The position numbers were made by a program, and so were the translations under genes. The notes under the pieces are model-generated. The model had not been told where the DNA came from. It made no database searches and saw nothing but the letters and a program-made list of their open reading frames with translations. Below, piece by piece: positions 1 through 8,131 of a stretch of DNA of 15,887 nt. Positions within the stretch are counted from its first letter, which is position 1, and every line of letters starts with the position of its first letter. Origin of the DNA: CAVZLD01 sp964522605 (GTDB taxonomy: Bacteria > Planctomycetota > Planctomycetia > Pirellulales > Pirellulaceae); the NCBI GenBank assembly GCA_964522605.1, contig CAZFWV010000139.1, positions 1 through 15,887 on the forward strand, given 5' to 3'.

Positions 1-22
1 CTCCCCGGCCGCTGCGCGTCCG

Positions 23-44
23 ACCCTCCCGCGCGCGGGAGGGT
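23..44. repeat. Perfect 22-nt GC-rich palindrome downstream of the histidine kinase gene
   Basis: Bases 23-33 (accctcccgcg) are followed directly by their exact reverse complement at 34-44. The palindrome lies about 100 nt beyond the kinase stop codon on the minus strand, so it could end that transcript. There is no T-run on either side, so an intrinsic terminator is not supported. The same 11-base half occurs at 15583-15593. Nothing else is visible in bases 1-141. Confidence 0.4.
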
Positions 45-141
45 GAAGTAACTCCGTTCCAACCGGCAACTTAAAAGCCACCCACTCGAAAACAACAGGT
101 TGTGAAATGCTCTCTCGTCCCGCGGGGTTCGATCACCCCAA

Positions 142-2607
142 TTATGAATCGCCGTCACGCACGTTCTTCGCGATGGCGTCGGCGAGCGCACGATTGAGCT
201 CGGCACGGCGGATCGGTTTGGCCACATAGCCGTCCATTCCCGCCTCCAGACAGAGTTCTCGATCCCCCTGCATCGCCCGCGCGGTCAAGGCAAGGATCGG
301 AATGTGCAGTCCCGTCTGCTGTTCGTCCTGGCGAATCAACCGCGTTGCTTCCAGGCCGTCCATGACGGGCATCTGAACATCCATCAGGACCAAATCGAAC
401 TGACGGTCACGTAACGCCTGGATTGCCTCGCGGCCATCATTGGCAACCGCCACTTCGTGTCCGCCTTTCTTAAGCAATCCCATTGCCAGCTTCTGATTGG
501 TGACACTGTCCTCGACCAACAAAATCTTCAAGGGCGGCACCGCGCACGGTTCGACCGCCGACGGTGTGACCGCCGATCGATCGCGTTCCGGCGTCGGCGT
601 GGGCGGTCGGCTTTCGACGCGACGAATGAACTCGGTCGTTGCCTTGCCGATCCCGAGTGGCAATCGCAGCTCGAAACGACTACCTTCCCCCTCCCGGCTT
701 TCCACATCCAACTGTCCGCCCATCAGGTCCACCAGCCGGGAACAGATCGTCAAGCCGAGTCCGGTACCACCGTAACGGCGCGTATCCGATGTATCCGCTT
801 GATTGAACGCATCAAAGATTGACTGCAACTTGTCGGGAGCAATTCCAATCCCGGTATCCGTGACGGTGACGGTCAAGATGACGGACGTCGCCGTCGCCTC
901 GTCTTGATCCACCTTCACATCCACACCCCCCTGCTCCGTGAACTTGATGGCATTACTGACGAGGTTGGTCACGACCTGGCGGAAACGACGTGCGTCGCCG
1001 ACAAGAACCGGGGGAACCGCGTCGTCGATGTGAAGGCTCAATTCCAGATTCCGATTTCGCGCGCGAAGGCTGAGCGTCTGCTGAACATCGTGCAGAAGAT
1101 CTCGCACGTTGAAGGCGGACGTTTCCAAATTGATCATGCCGGTCTCGATGCGCGAGAAGTCCAGAATCTCATTGACAATCCGCGTCAAGGATTCCGCCGA
1201 TCGATGCACGAGACTCAGATACTCCTGCTGCGACGATTCGAGTGGTGAGTCCAGGACGAGTTCGGTCATTCCCAGAATCGCATTGAGCGGCGTACGAATC
1301 TCGTGACTCATGTTTGCCAGAAAATCGCTCTTTGCCCGATTCGCTGCCTCCGCAGCATCTTTGGCCAGTGCGAGTTCCCGATTCGTCTGCTCCAACGACT
1401 CAGCATACCGTTTCAGGTCGGCAGTCATCTGGTTGAAGCTCTTTTCGAGATCGCCCAGTTCATCGTTTCCCTGAACCAGGATCGAGCTGTCCAGGTTTCC
1501 CTGGGCAACCGCTTCTGTTCCTTCTGCAAGACAGCGAATTCGCTGTGACAGAGAGAGGGCAATTGCGCCACTGAGCGCCAACGCAGCTAACGTTGCGCCA
1601 ACCGACATGAGCAGCAGATTGCGCGACAGGTTGCGAACGGGCAACAGGGCTTGCGTCGCGTCTCGGTCGACAAGCACCGTCCACCGGGGTCGAGGAAAGT
1701 CACCCGCGTTCAGGGATTTGGCGTAGGCCGACAGATGGTCATTTCCCAGCAGATCCATCCGCCAATGCAATTGGACGTTCTCTTCGCTATCGGGCACGCC
1801 TTCAAAATACGAGGAACCATTGCGCAGTGGCTCTTCATCTTCACTTTCATCTGACTGATGCACAATGCGGCGATCACCGGAAAACAACACGACGGTCTGT
1901 CCCGCGCGCTGTTCGCTGCCGTCGGCCCGTGTGTCCAGTAGTCGAACGATCTCCTCGATATTCAGTACGGCTTTCAGGACCCCGAGCATTTCCTGATGAG
2001 GACCCTCAATCCGCAGACAGATCGGAACGGAGTATAGATTCGAACTGGGGTCGAGTTGAACTTCGCCGATCAGGGTTCCCTGTTCGCGGGTCTGGATCCA
2101 CCAATCTTCGTCCCCTTGGTAGAAGTCTTCGGTGCGGCGCGTTTGCGCCACATTCGCGCCATGGGCATTCGTCACAAAGACTTCGCCATAGACCGGAAAC
2201 CCACTCGTCTCTTCCAGCTTATCCACCCACAACCGCAAGTCCTCACCCAACTCGTTCGTCATCAATTCGCGCATACGGGGCGACAAATCATCGGCAGGAA
2301 CCTGCTGCCACTGCTCTTCCTGCTCCTGCAGATACGCCTCGGTGTCCGCAATCGCTTCGAATTGCTGATTCGCATTCCGCAAGGTCGTCTGCACCAACTG
2401 GCTGCGTGCGTAGGCCCGCCAATTCGCCAAACGAGTCTGCAACAGCCGGTCGATTTCGTCCATCAGCGCGCGAGCTTCGGCGGCCGATCGCTGTTCAATC
2501 ACCTGTCGCAGATTCGTCTCACTCGTCCGAGTGGCATACGTACCCACAGCCCAAATCAAGATGGCTGGTAACGCGACAACGATCAGTAACTTCCACAGCA
2601 ACCGCAT
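142..2607 (-). CDS. Membrane-bound hybrid sensor histidine kinase (Cache-like sensor, HAMP, HisKA, HATPase_c, receiver)
   Basis: An 821-residue two-component sensor that should autophosphorylate on His and pass the phosphate to its own C-terminal receiver. Seen in order: TM segment at about 5-25; large extracytoplasmic region at about 30-325, whose middle (around 140-200, with the DEDWW stretch) resembles Cache/PDC ligand sensors; second TM at about 330-353; HAMP at about 354-406; short coiled coil; HisKA with H435 in SHEIRTP; HATPase_c with N548/N552, DTGIG at 584-588 and GGTGLGL at 613-619; Pro-rich linker; receiver at about 694-812 with E699/D700, phosphoacceptor D743, T775 and K797. All catalytic residues are present. 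No Hpt domain and no response regulator gene lies beside it, so its output partner is encoded elsewhere. The ATG at 2607 directly precedes a good membrane anchor. No clear Shine-Dalgarno is seen. The sensed ligand cannot be read from the sequence. Confidence 0.93.
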   Translation of the reverse strand: MRLLWKLLIVVALPAILIWAVGTYATRTSETNLRQVIEQRSAAEARALMDEIDRLLQTRLANWRAYARSQLVQTTLRNANQQFEAIADTEAYLQEQEEQWQQVPADDLSPRMRELMTNELGEDLRLWVDKLEETSGFPVYGEVFVTNAHGANVAQTRRTEDFYQGDEDWWIQTREQGTLIGEVQLDPSSNLYSVPICLRIEGPHQEMLGVLKAVLNIEEIVRLLDTRADGSEQRAGQTVVLFSGDRRIVHQSDESEDEEPLRNGSSYFEGVPDSEENVQLHWRMDLLGNDHLSAYAKSLNAGDFPRPRWTVLVDRDATQALLPVRNLSRNLLLMSVGATLAALALSGAIALSLSQRIRCLAEGTEAVAQGNLDSSILVQGNDELGDLEKSFNQMTADLKRYAESLEQTNRELALAKDAAEAANRAKSDFLANMSHEIRTPLNAILGMTELVLDSPLESSQQEYLSLVHRSAESLTRIVNEILDFSRIETGMINLETSAFNVRDLLHDVQQTLSLRARNRNLELSLHIDDAVPPVLVGDARRFRQVVTNLVSNAIKFTEQGGVDVKVDQDEATATSVILTVTVTDTGIGIAPDKLQSIFDAFNQADTSDTRRYGGTGLGLTICSRLVDLMGGQLDVESREGEGSRFELRLPLGIGKATTEFIRRVESRPPTPTPERDRSAVTPSAVEPCAVPPLKILLVEDSVTNQKLAMGLLKKGGHEVAVANDGREAIQALRDRQFDLVLMDVQMPVMDGLEATRLIRQDEQQTGLHIPILALTARAMQGDRELCLEAGMDGYVAKPIRRAELNRALADAIAKNVRDGDS

Positions 2608-2805
2608 AAGGCACGTGTCAGGCCGATTTGAAGCCTGGCTTCTACATCACGACGGCAAACCCAAGCCGTTGCCGCCGATCACTGCAACAAGCGAGGTCAA
2701 CGGAGCTTCGGATTCTGGCATCAGACGTCTTTGCCCCGAACCACCCCACGGCATCGAAATGCAATTCCAATCTCCCGCATGCGGGCGCGCACCACGACGG
2801 TTCGC

Positions 2806-2834
2806 ATTATAACGGGCCTCAGGACCGATTCCTA
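2806..2834 (-). promoter_or_regulatory. Candidate promoter for the hybrid histidine kinase
   Basis: Read on the minus strand, bases 2811-2806 spell an exact TATAAT. A 17-nt spacer gives only a weak -35 (taggaa, 3 of 6 matches). It would give a leader of roughly 190 nt before the ATG at 2607. The -10 stands out in otherwise GC-rich DNA, but without a good -35 this remains a candidate. Confidence 0.3.
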
Positions 2835-3175
2835 CGTTGCGCCCGATGGGGAACGATTTTTCTGCCGGTGAAGTCGATTCGGATGGCCACGCCGCGAGTT
2901 CAACCTCGTGGCCCTGCCAAAGCACGTCCGAATGGTTCGCGGAGCATCGCGTTTCCGCGCTACAGTTCGTCACCAATGCAGCTGCGCGGCGCAACCGTTG
3001 GACATCTCGCGCTGGGATGGGCGATACCGAACGGTACAATCGGCAGAGTGAGCAACCACGGCCGTGGGCGGTCGCTTCGACTTGCCCGCAGTGCGGCAGT
3101 GCCCCATCCCGCAATAATCGGTAGACTGTAGCCTTCTGAAGTTGCACTGTTTGCCAATTCGGGACGATCACGAAA

Positions 3176-3314
3176 ACCCGAAGCGCCAGCGAAGGGGTCA
3201 GGGCAACACCGCAATTCACGGAAGATCTGCCCCCAAGCGTCCCCGCAGCAGAATGATCGGCGGTGTAAAATGCGTCGCCGCCGCAAGGCGAACCCCTTCG
3301 CTGGCGTTTCGGGT
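3176..3314. repeat. 22-bp inverted repeat pair with 95-nt spacer (planctomycete-type dispersed repeat)
   Basis: The left arm 3176-3197 (beginning acccgaagcgccagc) pairs with the right arm 3293-3314 (ending ggcgtttcgggt) over 22 bp with a single G-T wobble. The arms enclose 95 nt without a gene. Short palindromic elements built on 'cccgaagcg-cagcgagggg' are, as I recall, abundant between genes in planctomycete genomes. Paired, inverted copies resemble REP/BIME organisation. The right arm ends 5 nt before the upstream GTG of truB, which argues against that longer start. Confidence 0.7.
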
Positions 3315-3391
3315 CTTACGTGCTTAGTTTCTCCTCGTTGCGCCCGGAGCCCGCGGAGCGTCCAAATGCACTCAACCTGGATGCGATTTCA

Positions 3392-4261
3392 GTGTTCGGC
3401 CTCCTGAATCTTGACAAACCGAGTGGCAAAACGTCGCGAGACGTCGTCAATTACGTGCAGCGGCTCGTGCGTCCTATCAAAACGGGACACGCGGGAACGT
3501 TGGATCCACTGGCCGATGGCGTGCTGCTGGTCCCGCTCGGCGCCGCGACGCGTCTGACCGAATACCTGCATCGCTTGCCGAAACAGTACCGGGCCACGTT
3601 TCTGTTGGGACGCACGAGTGACACGGAGGACATCCAGGGCAATCTCACATTGCTGCCGAACCCGGTTTCACCGTCCGCGGATGATCTCGACCGTGTCATT
3701 CCACAATTTCTGGGTGACATCCTGCAGCGACCGCCGGTGTACTCGGCGCTCAAAGTCGCCGGTCGACGCGCGTATCAACTGGCGCGTGCCGGCCAGGCGG
3801 TTGAGCTCACCCCGAGGCTCGTGCGGATTCACGCATTGCAGGTGGAGGAATATGACTACCCGCAGCTTCGCGTGCGAGTCACCTGTGGGAGCGGCACGTA
3901 CATTCGCTCACTCGGACGTGATCTCGCAGAAGCGGTAGGAACCGGCGCCGTCCTGTCCGCCCTGACGCGGACCGCTGTCGGGCCTTTTTCGATCGAACAG
4001 TCGGTCTCGCTCGAGGAACTTGACCGCGATTCCATGGCAGATCACCTGTTATCGCCGCTGCTCGCGCTGCCCGATGTGCCTCATGTCGTGTTGACCGCCG
4101 CGCAGCAGCAACGAGTGGCGAACGGACAGAGTATCGAGCTGGACTCGCTCGATGCGTCAGAAATAGCCGCGACCGACGAACAGGGACGTCTGTTGGCGAT
4201 TCTGGTCCGCCGCGGCCAACCCGGAATGTATGGCCCTCGTCGGAATTTCTGTCATGCCTGA
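3392..4261 (+). CDS. truB: tRNA pseudouridine(55) synthase TruB
   Basis: Isomerises U55 in the T-loop of tRNAs to pseudouridine in the cytoplasm. From the GTG at 3392 the protein has 289 residues and begins MFGLLNLDKPSGKTS, the usual TruB opening. The catalytic motif HAGTLDPLADGVL follows, with the nucleophile Asp at residue 38. Further family motifs are KQYRATFLLGRTSDTED, QRPPVYSALKVAGRRAY and CGSGTYIRSLGRDLAE. The C-terminal ~55 residues form a TruB_C/PUA-like region. The frame is open back to a GTG at 3320, giving 24 more residues (313 total), but that extension resembles no TruB N-terminus and starts right after a repeat arm, so I prefer 3392. Neither start has a strong Shine-Dalgarno. 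It stands alone here, without the rbfA/infB neighbours common in other bacteria. Confidence 0.95.
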   Translation: MFGLLNLDKPSGKTSRDVVNYVQRLVRPIKTGHAGTLDPLADGVLLVPLGAATRLTEYLHRLPKQYRATFLLGRTSDTEDIQGNLTLLPNPVSPSADDLDRVIPQFLGDILQRPPVYSALKVAGRRAYQLARAGQAVELTPRLVRIHALQVEEYDYPQLRVRVTCGSGTYIRSLGRDLAEAVGTGAVLSALTRTAVGPFSIEQSVSLEELDRDSMADHLLSPLLALPDVPHVVLTAAQQQRVANGQSIELDSLDASEIAATDEQGRLLAILVRRGQPGMYGPRRNFCHA

Positions 4262-4268
4262 GGAGTTG

Positions 4269-4298
4269 GACAACGAGTCGCCGGGTCGACGTGTTGTC
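4269..4298 (+). terminator. Possible transcription-stop hairpin after truB
   Basis: Seven nt after the truB stop, gacaac (4269-4274) pairs with gttgtc (4293-4298). Inside, after a 2x2 mismatch, gtcg (4277-4280) pairs with cgac (4287-4290) around a six-base loop. The sequence after it (attgttatcc) is only mildly T-rich, so an intrinsic terminator is possible but weak. Confidence 0.3.
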
Positions 4299-4359
4299 AT
4301 TGTTATCCAGACGCCGTTTCAACACGCATTCTCGTCACTAGTGGCTGGTCGCAGAGAGA

Positions 4360-4500
4360 ATGGCCGCGGAGAGACGCGGAAAAACGCCGAGCGGCAGGGC
4401 TGAGGCTGGAGCCTGCAGAAGTAACCACGGATTTGACGGAGGGTACGGATCGACACGGACGGATCGGTAGACATCCGTCTCGTCCGTTCGATCCGTGGTT
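4360..4500. repeat. Imperfect palindromic repeat region ('accacggat' type) upstream of ftsK
   Basis: The ends aaccacggat (4423-4432) and atccgtggtt (4491-4500) are exact inverted copies. Between them, gacggat (4458-4464) and atccgtc (4473-4479) form an inner 7-bp hairpin, and the acggat/atccgt unit recurs several times. The preceding stretch (gccgcggagagacgcgg at about 4364-4380) is of the 'cgcggagacgcgg' type. Both motifs look like dispersed intergenic repeats rather than coding DNA. The rest of 4262-4790 shows no gene and no clear promoter; the ftsK start codon follows at 4791. Confidence 0.45.
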
Positions 4501-4790
4501 TCTCATGGATCTCGGGTTCCGCTCGACTTGTGCACCGCGTTGGGTTGCGGCCCTGCCGCACTGACAATCACGGATGGAGACGTCCCGATCCGACTTGGCC
4601 GTTCGCGTCTCGGTTAGCGTTACCGACTGGGTAAACTCGCGCGACCCGGGATGGCTCGATTAATGCCGACTGCCGACCGCTGCCGAAGTGGCTTGAGTCG
4701 ACATTTCATGGAGGAGCGGTACGCAAGGACGCGTCGAGTGGCTTGCCGGCGACGGCTGGCGGGATTTCCCCCATCTGGGATGACGCGTTC

Positions 4791-7700
4791 ATGGCAGAAA
4801 ATCGAGATCGACGGCGGGATCTCACCGCCCTCGCACTGTTGGCGCTCACTGCGCTCCTGGGGCTCTCCCTCATCAGCTACCATCGGAACGATCCGATTGG
4901 TGATCCGGTTTTTCCGCTCAATCGTTTTTACCAGCCCGACACGTTGGCCTTTCCTCCCTCGAACACGATTCAGAACCTGTGTGGACACACGGGGGCGGTC
5001 GTCGCCGATCTGCTGCTCACCGCCCTGGGATGGGGAGCCTACTACTTGGTCGGATCCTTGGCCGTCGTTGCCATGGTCTTGCTGGTTCGAGGGACGATTG
5101 CTTCCCCCTTTCTCCGGCTGGTTGGCTGGTGCCTCACCCTGATTGGTCTGACGGCGCTAACCACGATGCTCGCTCCCGAGCGTTGGTCCGGTCCGATGAT
5201 CGGTCCGGGGGGATACCTGGGCGCGCTCAGTTACGGCCTTCTGCAACAGCATTTTGCCGCCGTCGGTGGGTTTCTGCTCGCGTTCAGCGCGGTCGTTTTT
5301 GGGTTGATCCTCTGCACCGATTACATCCTGTTTCAGTTGGCCGTGTTCTTAATCTGGGCGATCGTGCAGAGGATTCCCATGCGGTACATGGTGCCTCGCG
5401 CCTCGGCCGGGTCTGCGTCCAAGACTCCTCCGATGTCCATTCGCATCGGCAAGCGACAGGTTAGCTGTTCGGTGGATGAGTCGGCTGAAGACCAGGACGG
5501 CCCCGAGGATCTCGGCGACTACTTGGATGAGGAAGAAGAGGAAGACGAGGACGAGGAATGGGAGGAAGACGACGAATGGGATGAGGAAGAAGAAGCGGAG
5601 GAAGAAGCAGATGACGAGGCAGGCGTGGGAGCAAAGAGCGGTGAAGGAAGCAATGGACGCTCTGCGAAAGGACTGCGCGGCTTGATGAGCCGAACTCCGC
5701 CGGCGCTGCGGCTGCGAAAGCCTCCCGAAACGGCCGAACGACAAGAAGTCATCGCCCAACTCGAGGAGGCCAGCCGTCACGAAGAACGACGCGATTACGA
5801 CCTGCCCTCCATCGACCTGCTGCAACCAGGAGATGATTTCTGCTACGACGAGCAGGAAAAGGAAGTCCGCCGCAAAGCGAAGATTCTGGAGAAGACGTTC
5901 CGCGACTTTGGCTTCCAGGTCAAGGTGGTGGAAGTTGAAACCGGTCCGGTCATCGCGCAATACGAAATTGAGCTGGAAGCCGGCCTGCGGCTTTCGAAGA
6001 TCACGAGCCTGGCAGACGACTTGGCGATTGCCTTGCGCGTCCCCAGCGTGCGAATCGTCGCCCCAATACCGGGCAAGAACACGGTGGGCATTGAAGTCCC
6101 GAACGAACAGCGACAGGTTGTTCGCCTGCGCGAGGTGATGGACGAAACGAACGGTCGCATCAAGAAAATGCGCATTCCGCTCTTCCTGGGAAAGGACGTC
6201 TCGGGAAGTCCGCTGACCGTCGACCTTTCCACCCTACCCCACTTGCTGATCGCCGGACGGACCGGGACGGGCAAGAGCGTCTGCTTGAACGCGATCATCT
6301 CGTCGATCCTGATGACTCGACGGCCCGACGAAGTGCGTTTGCTGATGATCGATCCGAAAATGGTCGAACTCAGTTGCTACAAAACGCTTCCCCATTTGAT
6401 GCATCCGGTCGTCACCGACATGCGGAAAGCCGAGGCGATTCTCGCCTGGGCCGTCGACAAGATGGAGGAACGATACGGACTGCTGGCCCGCGCCGGGGTG
6501 CGCCATGTGAGCGTCTACAATCAGTTGAGCGAGGAGGAGTTGATCGAACGATTGCAGCCCGAAAGCGAAGAGGAACAAGCATCCATTCCGCGCCATCTGC
6601 CCTATATTGTCATCGTCGCAGACGAATTGGCGGATCTGATGATGACTTCGGGCAAAGAAGTTGAACAGCACATCATCCGTCTCGCGCAGAAAAGTCGCGC
6701 CGTGGGAATCCACCTGATTCTGGCTACGCAAAAACCAACCGTCGACGTGATCACCGGCCTGATCAAGTCGAACTTGCCCGCCCGAATCGCGTTTCAAGTG
6801 GCGAGTCGAACGGACAGCCGCGTCGTCCTGGACGAAATGGGAGCCGAACGACTACTCGGCAACGGTGACATGCTCTTTCTCTGGCCGGGTACGAGCACTC
6901 TGCTGCGCGGTCAGGGAACTTACCTGAGCGACGAAGAAATCAACAAGGTCGTGGAATGCGTCAGCACAGGGGAGCAGGATTTTGTCACTGAGTTGGTCCA
7001 ATTGAAGGTCGACGCCCCGGGTGAAGCCGGAAATGCGCAGATCTCTCAGCGAGATGAACTGTACGAGAGCGCCGTGGAGATCGTCATCCGCGAAGGTCGG
7101 GGCAGCGTTTCGCTGCTGCAACGTTGCCTGGGCATCGGTTACGGTCGGGCAGCCCGCCTGATCGACTATATGGCGGAAGACGGGGTCGTCGGACCGTACA
7201 ACGGCTCCCAGGCACGGGAAGTCGTAATGACCCTCGCCCAGTGGCAGCAGTTGCTCGCCGGCAATGCAGAACCGAGCCCCGCTTCGGCGGCTCCCAAGCC
7301 GACCACCGCACCCGCTCACCGCGTCATCGGCCTCCACGATCAAACGCCGCGCAAACCACCGCGCGCTGCGGAAGAACAGAGCCTGCCGTGGGAGACCGAA
7401 GACGAGGAACCGGACGAAGAAGAATACGACGACGAGTACGACGACGAATCCGACGAGGAGTACGACGAGGAGTACGAGGACGACGAGTTGGGTGAGGAAG
7501 AGGAGGAACCGACGGACGACGAAGAGGACGGGGAAGAAGACGAGTACGAGTACGAGTACGATGAAGAGGACGAGGACGACGGGGAAGAAGAAGAAGAAGA
7601 AGATGTCGATCCGGACGACGAGGAAGACCAGTACGAAGACGAAGAGGTAGACGAGTACGAAGGGCCGGATTACGAACCGGAGCAATACGAATACGACGCG

Positions 7701-7805
7701 CAGGCTGCCGACGGGGACGCGGACGACTCACTCGGCGAGGAACCCGGCGAATACGACACAGAGGAGCCGTTCGACCCAGAAAAGCACGGGGCAGGACGGC
7801 GGTAG
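4791..7805 (+). CDS. ftsK: FtsK/SpoIIIE-family DNA translocase with extra acidic C-terminal tail
   Basis: Membrane-anchored hexameric ATPase that pumps DNA to clear chromosome termini from the closing septum. From the ATG at 4791 it has 1004 residues. Seen: about four TM segments within 11-195; an acidic linker at about 229-278, mostly Glu and Asp; the alpha/beta motor from about 330, with Walker A AGRTGTGKS at 488-496 (K495) and Walker B YIVIVADELADL (D611/E612); then a winged-helix gamma domain at about 755-813 (GSVSLLQRCLGIGYGRAARL), which in known FtsK reads KOPS and contacts XerD. FtsK proteins normally end here. This one continues ~190 residues: a Pro/Ala linker, then about 868-987, where roughly three quarters of the residues in the core are Asp/Glu with regularly spaced Tyr. 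A TTG at 4743 would add 16 residues, but the ATG gives the usual short cytoplasmic N-terminus before TM1. A weak ggga lies 10 nt upstream. Planctomycetes lack FtsZ, so how FtsK is placed at division sites there is unclear. Confidence 0.95.
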   Translation: MAENRDRRRDLTALALLALTALLGLSLISYHRNDPIGDPVFPLNRFYQPDTLAFPPSNTIQNLCGHTGAVVADLLLTALGWGAYYLVGSLAVVAMVLLVRGTIASPFLRLVGWCLTLIGLTALTTMLAPERWSGPMIGPGGYLGALSYGLLQQHFAAVGGFLLAFSAVVFGLILCTDYILFQLAVFLIWAIVQRIPMRYMVPRASAGSASKTPPMSIRIGKRQVSCSVDESAEDQDGPEDLGDYLDEEEEEDEDEEWEEDDEWDEEEEAEEEADDEAGVGAKSGEGSNGRSAKGLRGLMSRTPPALRLRKPPETAERQEVIAQLEEASRHEERRDYDLPSIDLLQPGDDFCYDEQEKEVRRKAKILEKTFRDFGFQVKVVEVETGPVIAQYEIELEAGLRLSKITSLADDLAIALRVPSVRIVAPIPGKNTVGIEVPNEQRQVVRLREVMDETNGRIKKMRIPLFLGKDVSGSPLTVDLSTLPHLLIAGRTGTGKSVCLNAIISSILMTRRPDEVRLLMIDPKMVELSCYKTLPHLMHPVVTDMRKAEAILAWAVDKMEERYGLLARAGVRHVSVYNQLSEEELIERLQPESEEEQASIPRHLPYIVIVADELADLMMTSGKEVEQHIIRLAQKSRAVGIHLILATQKPTVDVITGLIKSNLPARIAFQVASRTDSRVVLDEMGAERLLGNGDMLFLWPGTSTLLRGQGTYLSDEEINKVVECVSTGEQDFVTELVQLKVDAPGEAGNAQISQRDELYESAVEIVIREGRGSVSLLQRCLGIGYGRAARLIDYMAEDGVVGPYNGSQAREVVMTLAQWQQLLAGNAEPSPASAAPKPTTAPAHRVIGLHDQTPRKPPRAAEEQSLPWETEDEEPDEEEYDDEYDDESDEEYDEEYEDDELGEEEEEPTDDEEDGEEDEYEYEYDEEDEDDGEEEEEEDVDPDDEEDQYEDEEVDEYEGPDYEPEQYEYDAQAADGDADDSLGEEPGEYDTEEPFDPEKHGAGRR

Positions 7806-7843
7806 TCCGCAAAGCGTTCTCTCCGCGCACCGCCACCTCGCGG

Positions 7844-7875
7844 CGAATCGGCCTCACCCCCCGTAGGCCGATTTG
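7844..7875 (+). terminator. Hairpin downstream of ftsK
   Basis: cgaatcggcct (7844-7854) pairs with aggccgatttg (7865-7875) as an 11-bp stem with one G-T wobble and a 10-nt loop. It begins 38 nt after the ftsK stop. No T-run follows, so it may be a Rho-independent stop of weak type, an RNA 3'-end stabiliser or an intergenic repeat. A second small hairpin, ccgacc/ggtcgg, lies at 7999-8018. The rest of 7806-8060 shows no supportable gene. Confidence 0.4.
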
Positions 7876-7897
7876 TCGCAAGTCGGCTCTTGTGCCG

Positions 7898-7929
7898 CCC
7901 TCAACAATCGGAGCTCCTTGTTCGTCACT
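7898..7929 (+). repeat. 32-nt dispersed repeat, copy 1
   Basis: This 32-nt segment (starting ccctcaacaatcgga, ending gttcgtcact) matches 15803-15834 in the same orientation at 30 of 32 positions; the differences are at 7907 and 7913. Both copies lie between genes and shortly after a hairpin or inverted repeat. Similarity stops abruptly at both ends. Function unknown. Confidence 0.7.
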
Positions 7930-8064
7930 GGCCGGCTCCTTCCACCGCCTGTCCGTCCCACAGGGACCTGCACTCCCACGATTCTCCCGTTGACTTTTCC
8001 GACCGTAGCGCAGGTCGGTAGAAGCGGACATGTACCCCTCAGAGCACGCCCTGCGGCGGCGCAA

Positions 8065-8093
8065 TTGACAGGATCCCCCGTTGCGCCTATCTT
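8065..8093 (+). promoter_or_regulatory. Strong sigma-70-type promoter for the cimA leader
   Basis: An exact TTGACA (8065-8070), a 17-nt spacer and TATCTT (8088-8093, 4 of 6 matches to TATAAT) form the best promoter match I found in the window. Transcription would start at about 8098-8102, giving an untranslated leader of about 245 nt before cimA that contains the leader ORF and the terminator. Confidence 0.65.
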
Positions 8094-8131
8094 GACGATT
8101 TACACGAGAACCCCTCCCAACCGTCCGAGTC

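Larger units (their letters stand above)
2608..3391. other. Long gene-poor intergenic region between the divergent kinase and truB genes
   Basis: No convincing coding sequence here. The open frames on both strands show no recognisable domain, and the longest runs through the repeat arm at 3176-3197. Visible items are the candidate kinase promoter (2806-2834), a 12-nt palindrome ccacggccgtgg at 3056-3067, the inverted repeat 3176-3314, and a TAAAAT hexamer at 3266-3271 that could serve as a -10 for truB but lacks a matching -35. Confidence 0.6.

Noticed and set aside
1827..2609. Open frame of 260 codons on the plus strand opposite the kinase sensor region
   Set aside because: Low-complexity Arg/Ser/Pro translation typical of an antisense shadow; the kinase frame has coherent domains throughout.
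2647..3219. Open frame of 190 codons on the minus strand in the kinase-truB gap
   Set aside because: It crosses the inverted-repeat arm at 3176-3197, has no recognisable domain and no clear start signal. The gap is better read as noncoding.
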